From assembly GCA_024641465.1 (NCBI GenBank), contig JAHEDB010000117.1:1-6831 (forward strand): a stretch of 6,831 nt of DNA. Reading direction: 5' to 3'. The position numbers and the translations under genes are program-made. The DNA comes from Chromatiales bacterium (GTDB lineage Bacteria > Pseudomonadota > Gammaproteobacteria > UBA6429 > Thiohalophilaceae). This document shows, piece by piece, positions 1 through 5,025 of this stretch (position 1 is its first letter; every line of letters starts with the position of its first letter). The notes beneath the pieces were generated by a model. That model worked only from the letters and a program-made list of their open reading frames with translations, did not search any database and had not been told where the DNA came from.

Positions 1-107
1 GGAGCATGCTGGGCCTGAAACCGGTACTGCTTGAGCAATTACATGAAGAAGTCTACGCCGTACTCGATGGCTCCTTGCAAGTCATGTATTACGAACAGGT
101 CGCCTGA
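1..107 (+). CDS. C-terminal end of an unidentified protein (partial)
   Basis: An open frame enters from the left edge and ends at TGA (105-107). It encodes about 34 residues ending in the residues LQVMYYEQVA. The segment begins with a hydrophobic, Leu-rich stretch (MLGLKPVLLEQL), continues with an acidic helix-like part and has no cysteines or recognisable motif. A hairpin terminator follows 26 bp after the stop, which supports this being a genuine gene end rather than a chance frame. I do not recognise the family. The start and most of the protein lie outside the window, so no function is offered. Confidence 0.55.
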   Translation, partial: SMLGLKPVLLEQLHEEVYAVLDGSLQVMYYEQVA

Positions 108-127
108 ACAAGCCCACCCACCCGCAT

Positions 128-170
128 AAAAAAAGCCCGGCCATCAACTGGCTGGGCTGTTTGATTAATT
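128..170. terminator. bidirectional Rho-independent terminator
   Basis: A 10-bp stem pairs AGCCCGGCCA (134-143) with TGGCTGGGCT (149-158) around a 5-nt loop, with one G:U pair. Seven A residues (128-134) sit on the left side and give a T-tract on the - strand, so it is a strong terminator for the Csp1 gene, whose stop is about 40 bp away. On the + strand the tail GTTTGATTAATTT is weaker but suitable for ending the partial gene at the left edge. The two genes converge here, which fits double use. Confidence 0.8.
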
Positions 171-198
171 TCAGCGCGACCGAGTGTCGAACATAAGA

Positions 199-660
199 CT
201 AAGCCGCGATCTTTTCACACTCGCGGATACACTCCTTGCAGGAGCGGGCGCAGGCGGCACAGGCCTCATGCTTCTTGGCGTGCTTGTTACACTGTTTTTC
301 ACATTCCTGGCAAACCTTGAGACAGACACTGGCAAGCTGTCCGGCATATTTCGAATCGTGGCTGGCCATTTTATGCATGGCAGTACACATCGCCAGCATC
401 TCGGTGACAGTGGCGGCGCAGTCCGCGACCGAGGTGTCACCCGTTTTAAATAATTTCAGACAATGGTCGAGGCAGGCCTCACCATCGCGTATGCAGTGCA
501 GAGTGGTTTCCACCAGTTTGCCGTGTTTATTCATCATGCCATGATGATGTTCTTCGGCGGCAAAGACCTGCGGCGCAGCGGCAGCGGCGAGCACGACGCC
601 TGCGCCCATCAATACTTCGCGGCGGGTCATGGTGGTTTTGTCGTTTGTTATCTGATCCAT
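199..660 (-). CDS. csp1: Tat-exported four-helix-bundle copper storage protein (Csp1-like)
   Basis: The product has 153 residues. Residues 12-18 (TRREVLM) form a twin-arginine motif, followed by a hydrophobic Ala/Val stretch (20-30) and likely cleavage after Ala34 or Ala35. The mature part is about 118 residues and starts with His38-40, Met42-43 and His46. It then carries 14 cysteines at 56, 63, 67, 81, 92, 113, 117, 120, 124, 134, 137, 141, 144 and 148, many spaced as CxxxC or CxxC on predicted helices. In the Csp family (described in methanotrophs, DUF326-like) such cysteines line the inside of a four-helix bundle and hold many Cu(I) ions; Csp1 is the Tat-exported form. The ATG at 658-660 is preferred because AAAAGGAG lies 6 nt upstream; the internal ATG at 628-630 lacks a ribosome site. 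The gene ends at the bidirectional hairpin and is divergent from mltF. Copper storage in the periplasm is inferred from family and export signal. Confidence 0.88.
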   Translation of the reverse strand: MDQITNDKTTMTRREVLMGAGVVLAAAAAPQVFAAEEHHHGMMNKHGKLVETTLHCIRDGEACLDHCLKLFKTGDTSVADCAATVTEMLAMCTAMHKMASHDSKYAGQLASVCLKVCQECEKQCNKHAKKHEACAACARSCKECIRECEKIAA

Positions 661-666
661 GTGTAG

Positions 667-674
667 CTCCTTTT
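667..674 (-). promoter_or_regulatory. ribosome binding site of the Csp1-like gene
   Basis: On the - strand AAAAGGAG is followed by CTACAC and then the ATG at 658-660, an ideal 6-nt spacing. This fixes the longer start, placing ten residues before the second methionine and the twin-arginine motif. Confidence 0.7.
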
Positions 675-694
675 ATTAAAGTCTCTTTAGTCTA

Positions 695-724
695 GTTATA
701 AACCGACTTATTGCAATCGAGTCG
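695..724 (-). promoter_or_regulatory. candidate promoter and dyad operator of the Csp1-like gene
   Basis: Read on the - strand, a TATAAC element (695-700) is a plausible -10 about 35 bp before the start codon. Directly upstream, positions 704-724 hold an inverted repeat with 5-bp arms CGACT (704-708) and AGTCG (720-724). A second palindrome, ATTGCAAT (710-717), lies inside it. The dyad covers the region between the putative -10 and -35, the position used by MerR-family regulators, but no good -35 box and no CueR-type CCTTCC/GGAAGG box is visible. The assignment as an operator is inference. Confidence 0.35.
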
Positions 725-974
725 CATGACACTCTCCAATTCGACAACGACTGTCAAATACCTAAATATCACCATCTCAGACAGTGATGTGTTTTGACTC
801 AAAAATCGCTAATAATCGCGCTAAATTAGCCGATCAATTAGCATGCGGACGCGTTATTACTGCAAAACAACCCGCCATACCCACAAGTTCTGCTTGCTTT
901 TATATGTCCATTCGGTAAATTAGCCACGTAACACATTTGTTGTTCTGCCATGTTACTGTCAAGGGAACTCCCGC

Positions 975-2375
975 ATGACAATGAGTCACAAACACTGGGT
1001 CATCAAATATCCCTGGCTATGGTTGCTGTTCGCCAGTCTGTGCATCGCTGTACCTTATTACCTGTATTACAACAAGCAAATCGAACAATCCACTATCCTG
1101 CAAAACATACAGCAACGCGGTGAGCTGATCATCGTTACCCGCAACGCCCCCACCACCTATTATGAAAACCAGGTCGGGCACTTTGCCGGAATCGAATACG
1201 ACATGGCTGTCGCCTTTGCCAAATACCTCAAGGTCAAACCGCGCTTCATCGTCGAGGACACGGTCGACGAGGTTCTCGCCACCCTCGATCGGGGTGAGGC
1301 CGACTTCGCCGCCGCTGGACTAACTATCACTGAGCAGCGAGAAAAAAAATACATCTTCGGTCCGACCTACCAATCGGTGCATCAACAGGTGATCTGTCAC
1401 CGCAAAAACAAGGCCATCCCCAAATCCATGGAGGAGTTTAAAAAGCAACAACTGCACGTCCCAGCCAGCACCAGTTATGCAGAACGACTGATGGAACTGC
1501 AAAAAGATTACCCGACGGTCATGTGGCAACAAAACCCCGACTGGGATACCGAGTACCTGCTAAAAAAAGTCTGGCTGCGCAAGCTCGATTGCACCGTGGC
1601 CGATTCCAATATCTTTGCCATCAACCGGCGTTATTACCCGGAGTTACAGCCCGCATTTGACCTGAGTGACAAACGCCCCCTCGCCTGGATCATGCGCAAA
1701 AACGCCGAACCACTCCGCGCCGAGATGCAGGAATGGTTCAGGGTTTATACCGACCAGGGGCAACTGGATGTCGTCCTCAATCGCTACTACGGTCATATTG
1801 ATGAATTTGACTACATCGATAACCAGGCCTTCCGCAACAAGATCAAAAAGAAGCTGCCGGAATACCTGCCATGGTTTAAACAGGCGGCGCGTAAACACAA
1901 ACTGGACTGGCGCCTGCTCGCCGCCCAGGCCTATCAGGAATCACACTGGAACCGGCGCGCCAAAAGCCCGACCGGGGTGCGCGGCATCATGATGCTGACC
2001 ATGGGTACCGCCGAGGAGTTGGGCGTCAAAAACCGGCTCGACGCCAAAACCAATATCTTTGCCGGTGCGAACTATCTGGCGCAACTGCGCGCCCGTCTGC
2101 CCAGAGAGATCAAAGAACCCGAGCGCACCTGGATGGCGCTGGCCGCCTACAACATGGGCTATGGTCACCTCAGCGACGCCATGGAACTGGCACAGCAACT
2201 GGATAAAGACCCCCGGCAATGGGTTGAACTGGAGCAGATACTGCCCCTCCTGGCGCAACGCAAATATTACAAGACCCTCAAACACGGCTACGCCCGTGGC
2301 AATGAGGCCGTGTACTACGTGAAACAGATCCGCGATTATCGGGACATACTTTCGAAACAGGTCGGAAAGAAATAG
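975..2375 (+). CDS. mltF: membrane-bound lytic murein transglycosylase F
   Basis: The 466-residue product has a Trp/Leu-rich membrane segment at about 13-32, an ABC-type solute-binding-like domain at about 45-272 (starting RGELIIVTRNAPTTYY, with FAGIEYDMAVAFAKYL), and a C-terminal SLT lysozyme-like domain at about 293-460. The catalytic Glu322 is in AYQESHW, followed by SPTGVRGIMMLT (331-342), and AYNMGYGH (391-398) is the usual substrate-side AYNxG motif. MltF cleaves the MurNAc-GlcNAc bond of peptidoglycan to give 1,6-anhydro-MurNAc ends, acting from the membrane into the periplasm; the solute-binding-like domain modulates it. The length is a little under E. coli MltF but normal for the family. 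The ATG at 975 is chosen because AAGGGAA (961-967) lies 7 nt upstream; the ATG at 981 would be too far. No terminator is seen after the stop, so read-through into the kinase gene is possible. Confidence 0.95.
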   Translation: MTMSHKHWVIKYPWLWLLFASLCIAVPYYLYYNKQIEQSTILQNIQQRGELIIVTRNAPTTYYENQVGHFAGIEYDMAVAFAKYLKVKPRFIVEDTVDEVLATLDRGEADFAAAGLTITEQREKKYIFGPTYQSVHQQVICHRKNKAIPKSMEEFKKQQLHVPASTSYAERLMELQKDYPTVMWQQNPDWDTEYLLKKVWLRKLDCTVADSNIFAINRRYYPELQPAFDLSDKRPLAWIMRKNAEPLRAEMQEWFRVYTDQGQLDVVLNRYYGHIDEFDYIDNQAFRNKIKKKLPEYLPWFKQAARKHKLDWRLLAAQAYQESHWNRRAKSPTGVRGIMMLTMGTAEELGVKNRLDAKTNIFAGANYLAQLRARLPREIKEPERTWMALAAYNMGYGHLSDAMELAQQLDKDPRQWVELEQILPLLAQRKYYKTLKHGYARGNEAVYYVKQIRDYRDILSKQVGKK

Positions 2376-2522
2376 AATAACCCGCCGCAGGATTTCCCGG
2401 TTTCAGTGACCGCTCTGCCACACAAGTTTCCCTGCCCTTAGCCGATACAGTTTACTGGCCAGGCGGCTGAATAATTCCGCCATCCCATTCCTACCCACGC
2501 GCAAATAAGGTACAAAGGCGCC

Positions 2523-3368
2523 ATGAAAATACCAACCCGAATTCAGCCTCTGGTCGACAACGGCCTGGTGGATGACGTCGTCCGTCGCCTGATGAGCGGC
2601 AAGGAGGCCGACGTCTATGTAGTGCGTTGCGGCAATGAAATACGCTGCGCCAAGGTCTACAAGGATGCCATGCAGCGCAGCTTTAAACAGGCTGTGCTCT
2701 ATCAGGAAGGACGCAAGGAACGCAACAGCCGCCGCGCCCGCGCCATGCAGAAGGGCTCCAGCTTTGGCCGCAAGCAACAGGAAGAGACCTGGCAAAATGC
2801 CGAGGTCGATGCCCTCTATCGGCTGGCCAATGCCGGCGTGCGCGTGCCCCGGCCCTACGGCTGTTTTGACGGCGTGTTGTTGATGGAACTGATCACCGAT
2901 GAACACGGCGATGTGGCGCCCCGCCTGGCCGACGTATCGATGAGCGCCGAACAGGCCGTGCAGGATCATGCCATGGTTTTGCAATATGTGGTGCGCATGC
3001 TGTGCGTCGGGCTGGTGCACGGTGACCTGTCGGAATTCAACGTGCTGGTGGATGAAGACGGACCGGTGATTATCGATCTGCCCCAGGCGGTTGATGCGGC
3101 GGCCAATAACAATGCCCGCTCGATGCTGGAGCGGGACATCAATAACATGACCGGCTATTACGGCCAATACGCCCCCGATCTGCTCAATACAAAATACGCC
3201 AAAGAGATCTGGAAGCTTTATGAAGACGGCGAATTACACGCCGACAGCGAACTCACCGGTTATTTTGCAGAGCGCACCCAGGACGCCGATGTGGATGCGG
3301 TGATGGAAGAGATCAAAGCCGCATTTGCCGAAGAGCAGGCCCGCCAGGAACGACTGCGCGACGCTTAA
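2523..3368 (+). CDS. RIO1-like serine/threonine protein kinase (PA4780 type)
   Basis: The 281-residue product has the compact RIO kinase fold signatures. The nucleotide loop is LMSGKEADVY (23-32), followed by the lysine of CAKVYK (Lys44). The catalytic loop is VHGDLSEFN (165-173) with Asp168 and Asn173, and the metal-binding Asp185 is in IIDLPQAVD. The Arg/Lys-rich stretch 64-84 corresponds to the flexible loop seen in RIO1 proteins. An acidic, Glu/Ala-rich helix ends the protein (256-281). It has no membrane segment or signal peptide, so it should be cytoplasmic. Archaeal and eukaryotic RIO kinases act in ribosome maturation; bacterial members are present in many proteobacteria and their substrates are poorly known, so no target is proposed. 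AAAGG (2514-2518) and TAAGG (2506-2510) precede the ATG. The gene follows mltF on the same strand after 147 bp and converges on the CBS gene. Confidence 0.92.
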   Translation: MKIPTRIQPLVDNGLVDDVVRRLMSGKEADVYVVRCGNEIRCAKVYKDAMQRSFKQAVLYQEGRKERNSRRARAMQKGSSFGRKQQEETWQNAEVDALYRLANAGVRVPRPYGCFDGVLLMELITDEHGDVAPRLADVSMSAEQAVQDHAMVLQYVVRMLCVGLVHGDLSEFNVLVDEDGPVIIDLPQAVDAAANNNARSMLERDINNMTGYYGQYAPDLLNTKYAKEIWKLYEDGELHADSELTGYFAERTQDADVDAVMEEIKAAFAEEQARQERLRDA

Positions 3369-3378
3369 CCGCTTGTTG

Positions 3379-3421
3379 AAAAACGTAGCGAGCGCAGCCA
3401 GGACTGCTTCAGTGGATTTTT
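3379..3421. terminator. hairpin element between convergent genes, possible bidirectional terminator
   Basis: Between the convergent kinase and CBS genes, a short stem GCAG (3394-3397) / CTGC (3404-3407) sits midway between an A-run (3379-3383) on the left and a T-run (3417-3421) on the right. The A and T runs can pair or act as U-tracts on either strand, as expected for a bidirectional terminator. The GC stem is only 4 bp, so termination would be weak. The overall sequence resembles short interspersed elements found near gene ends in some gammaproteobacteria; that resemblance is from memory and unverified. Confidence 0.45.
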
Positions 3422-3435
3422 AGATGTCCAAAAGA

Positions 3436-3870
3436 TTATCCTGCCGCCCCCTCCACGGCATAGATATCGATAAAGAACCGGATCAGGTCCTTGCGACTGA
3501 CAATACCGCACAACCTGTCTCTGCTATCGGTGACAATAATTCGTCCGATACGATGCTTAATCAAAGCCAGCAGGGCCTCTTTTACCGGGGTACCCTCATG
3601 AAACTGCACCACATCCTTTTCTACTTTTATCAGCAACGGCAATTCGCCTAATTTCAGATGCAGCTTACCGACGGTGACATCGGTGATCAAATCCAGTGTT
3701 GAAACGACGCCAACCACCTTGTTATCAATATCGACAATGGGAAAGCCCGTCACATTTTTCTCTTTCGCCATCTGTAACACCTGATATACCGTATGACTCA
3801 GGGTGACACTGACAACAGGCCTTGTCATAATGTCTTTGAGCAGCATTGCGGTGTTGGCTGGTTTATTCAT
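3436..3870 (-). CDS. tandem CBS-domain protein
   Basis: This 144-residue protein consists almost entirely of two CBS domains. CBS1 spans about 11-65 (LKDIMTRPVVSVTLSHTVYQ, then GFPIVDIDNKVVGVVSTLDL); CBS2 spans about 86-136 (TPVKEALLALI, then GRIIVTDSRDRLCGIVSRKDL). Each ends in the (S/T)xxD signature associated with adenine-nucleotide binding: Ser57-Asp60 and Ser125-Asp128. Such a pair forms a Bateman module that senses AMP, ATP or related ligands. No effector domain is fused, so it probably works in trans on a partner that the sequence does not reveal. It has no signal peptide. The ATG at 3868-3870 is preferred because TGGAATCAAG precedes it on the - strand, giving a weak GGA site; the methionine at residue 9 has none and lies just before CBS1. 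The promoter region to the right contains an 8-bp palindrome CCACGTGG (3878-3885). Confidence 0.9.
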   Translation of the reverse strand: MNKPANTAMLLKDIMTRPVVSVTLSHTVYQVLQMAKEKNVTGFPIVDIDNKVVGVVSTLDLITDVTVGKLHLKLGELPLLIKVEKDVVQFHEGTPVKEALLALIKHRIGRIIVTDSRDRLCGIVSRKDLIRFFIDIYAVEGAAG

Positions 3871-3969
3871 CTTGATTCCACGTGGATGCTGAGGGGGCTA
3901 TATCAATTCCGTGTCCGATATAATCAACGGATTACTCTCATTTTAGACCACAGGAAAAACTTGGCGGCG

Positions 3970-3994
3970 AAAAAAACCCGGCAGAGCCGGGTTT
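3970..3994 (-). terminator. Rho-independent terminator of the DUF302 gene
   Basis: A perfect 9-bp stem pairs AAACCCGGC (3974-3982) with GCCGGGTTT (3986-3994) around a 3-nt loop. Seven A residues (3970-3976) become a T-tract on the - strand, immediately after the stem. It lies 28 bp past the DUF302 stop, ending that transcript before the CBS gene's upstream region. Confidence 0.9.
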
Positions 3995-4022
3995 GTATTT
4001 ATGTGCCCTGGTAGCGAAAGGG

Positions 4023-4412
4023 TTAGCCTTTCAGACCATCCCGCACCCGTTCCAGCTTGGCCTTGACCTCACCGGCCAGTTCATGGATACCGGGCTGTTG
4101 CACCAGGTCCAGCACCGCTTGTGGGTCCATGAAGGCCACGGTCACGGAACCGTCTTCCTCTTCACGCACCACCACATTACACGGTAGTAACAGGCCGATA
4201 TCGGGCTCGGCGGTCAGGGCCTTATTGGCCAGACCCGGGTTACAGGCGCCGAGGATCTTGTAGGGGCGTTTTTCGATATCCAGCTTCTTTTTCAGGGTCG
4301 CCTTGACGTCGATCTCGGTGAGGACGCCAAAACCTTCCTTGGACAATTCTTCGGTGACGCGGGTGACAGCCTTGTCGAAACTGCCTTTAAATTTTGTTGA
4401 GAATCCGTACAT
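4023..4412 (-). CDS. DUF302 domain protein
   Basis: The 129-residue product matches the DUF302 pattern. It has an N-terminal strand and helix (MYGFSTKFKGSFDKAVTRVT) and LSKEGFGVLTEIDVKATLKKKL (23-44). The conserved ILGACNP motif (53-59) contains Cys57, and the core strand GLLLPCNVVV (73-82) contains Cys78. AFMDPQAVL (93-101) and a charged C-terminal helix follow. There is no signal peptide, so it is probably cytoplasmic. The biochemical role of DUF302 is not established; the two cysteines could bind metal or heme-like ligands, but this is speculation. GGAGGT (4417-4422, - strand) lies 4 nt before the ATG, a strong ribosome site. It is transcribed divergently from the CopL-like/copA unit across a 154-bp region and ends at its own terminator, so it is a single-gene transcript. 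Confidence 0.88.
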   Translation of the reverse strand: MYGFSTKFKGSFDKAVTRVTEELSKEGFGVLTEIDVKATLKKKLDIEKRPYKILGACNPGLANKALTAEPDIGLLLPCNVVVREEEDGSVTVAFMDPQAVLDLVQQPGIHELAGEVKAKLERVRDGLKG

Positions 4413-4416
4413 GAGT

Positions 4417-4486
4417 ACCTCCGGTTTAGGGGATGGGAAGATTGCGAATGTCGGTATTATAGGCCGAACCCATAAGGATTTGCTAA
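4417..4486 (-). promoter_or_regulatory. candidate promoter and ribosome site of the DUF302 gene
   Basis: On the - strand a perfect TATAAT (4456-4461) lies about 43 bp before the ATG. The best -35 match is TTAGCA (4481-4486), four of six consensus bases, but the spacer is 19 bp rather than 17. That long spacing is typical of regulated MerR-type promoters, although no clean dyad lies between the boxes. GGAGGT at 4417-4422 is the ribosome site. Confidence 0.45.
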
Positions 4487-4506
4487 TATAAAAGACCTTT
4501 AAAGAT

Positions 4507-4530
4507 CCGGGAACTTTTCCCGGCTATCAT
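4507..4530 (+). promoter_or_regulatory. candidate operator and -10 of the CopL-like/copA unit
   Basis: A perfect 7-bp inverted repeat, CCGGGAA (4507-4513) and TTCCCGG (4517-4523), has a 3-bp centre. TATCAT (4525-4530), five of six bases of a -10 box, follows directly. The position, about 35-60 bp ahead of the small gene, suggests a regulator site overlapping the promoter, and a 20-bp spacer would reach a poor -35 (TTAAAG, 4499-4504). It lacks a T-run and so does not look like a terminator. The half-sites differ from the canonical CueR and CopR boxes known to me. Confidence 0.4.
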
Positions 4531-4566
4531 TGCCGAAACTACCAATATCACCGTAAAACCGGGAAA

Positions 4567-4917
4567 ATGTTAATGCCTCAGCGATATCAGAAACTGCTTG
4601 CCATCGTGTTGATCGGCCTGATGGGCCTGTCACCGGTATTGGCGTCTGTAGCGGTTGAGCGCGTTGCACTGGATGCACTGGATGCACGGCATTGTATGCA
4701 ACACAAGACCGGTCACTGCCTACATCATGGGCAGGGGCAAGAACAATGTAAACATCATGGGCTCTGCGCCATGGGTCATTGTTCATCACAGACCATGACT
4801 AGTACGTCACTCACCACGCAATCAACACTCCTGTTGGCTGGCTTACATAGCCCCCTTCTCGAACAAGTCCCCACTTCCATCGATCCGTCTGCCCTCTACC
4901 GCCCGCCTCAGGCCTGA
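4567..4917 (+). CDS. small secreted His/Cys-rich metal-binding protein (CopL-like)
   Basis: The 116-residue product starts with a Sec-type signal: basic PQRYQK, a hydrophobic core (about 10-22) and a likely cleavage after Ala26 (SPVLA-S). Residues 42-72 form a dense ligand patch with Cys43, 51, 61, 67 and 72 and His42, 46, 50, 53, 54, 63, 64 and 71, in clusters such as HCLHH and CKHHGLC. The rest is low-complexity Ser/Thr/Leu sequence ending in YRPPQA. Size, export, ligand patch and position just before copA resemble CopL of xanthomonad copLAB operons, where it is needed for copper-induced expression of copAB. The resemblance is by architecture; a copper role is inferred. GGGAA (4561-4565) is almost touching the ATG at 4567 but is 7 nt from the ATG at 4573, so translation may really start at residue 3. 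It is 108 bp ahead of copA on the same strand. Confidence 0.75.
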   Translation: MLMPQRYQKLLAIVLIGLMGLSPVLASVAVERVALDALDARHCMQHKTGHCLHHGQGQEQCKHHGLCAMGHCSSQTMTSTSLTTQSTLLLAGLHSPLLEQVPTSIDPSALYRPPQA

Positions 4918-4984
4918 TATCCCTCCACTGATTAACCACTGTGGCCGCGCCTCACCGGCAACGCACAGTTTTCTAATAAGTTTA

Positions 4985-5006
4985 TGCATCCACCCCTGTG
5001 GATGCA
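4985..5006 (+). promoter_or_regulatory. perfect hairpin in the copA leader
   Basis: TGCATCCAC (4985-4993) and GTGGATGCA (4998-5006) form a perfect 9-bp stem with the loop CCCT. It ends 19 bp before the copA ATG and 7 bp before its GAGG ribosome site (5013-5016). No T-tract follows, so it is not an intrinsic terminator. It could stabilise the 5' end of a processed copA transcript, tune translation or serve as a protein-binding dyad; the sequence does not decide. Confidence 0.6.
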
Positions 5007-5025
5007 GGATATGAGGATATCAATA

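Larger units (their letters stand above)
661..974. other. divergent intergenic region, csp1-like / mltF
   Basis: This 314-bp AT-rich stretch separates two divergent genes and has no plausible coding frame. Its left part holds the Csp1 ribosome site, the TATAAC element and the 704-724 dyad. A further inverted repeat GACA (743-746) / TGTC (752-755) follows. From 808 to 925 the pentamer GCTAA/TTAGC recurs: GCTAA at 808 and 820, TTAGC at 826, 838 and 920, including the palindrome GCTAAATTAGC (820-830). No convincing sigma70 promoter for mltF could be picked by eye. Confidence 0.6.

Noticed and set aside
184..666. + strand frames over the Csp1-like gene
   Set aside because: They oppose a - strand gene with a Tat signal, ordered cysteines, a ribosome site and a terminator; the + frames have no family signature.
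661..780. CueR-type copper box upstream of the Csp1-like gene
   Set aside because: No CCTTCC/GGAAGG half-sites were found; TTGACA on the - strand (752-757) has no -10 at 16-18 bp.
794..827. TTGACT (794-799) as a -35 box for mltF
   Set aside because: The nearest -10-like hexamers lie 10 or 22 bp away, outside workable spacing, and the site is about 175 bp from the start codon.
2451..2477. TTTACT and TAATTC as a promoter for the RIO kinase
   Set aside because: The spacer is only 15 bp and both boxes match poorly; an inverted repeat GGCGG/CCGCC (2462-2466/2477-2481) overlaps but gives no clearer signal.
2403..3167. Long - strand open frame (254 codons) opposite the RIO kinase
   Set aside because: The + strand frame has complete kinase motifs; the antisense frame shows no domain, is His/Ala-rich as expected from complementing biased codons, and runs through the upstream spacer.
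4507..4523. CCGGGAA/TTCCCGG as an intrinsic terminator
   Set aside because: No T-run follows on either strand and no gene ends nearby; its position in a divergent promoter region favours an operator.
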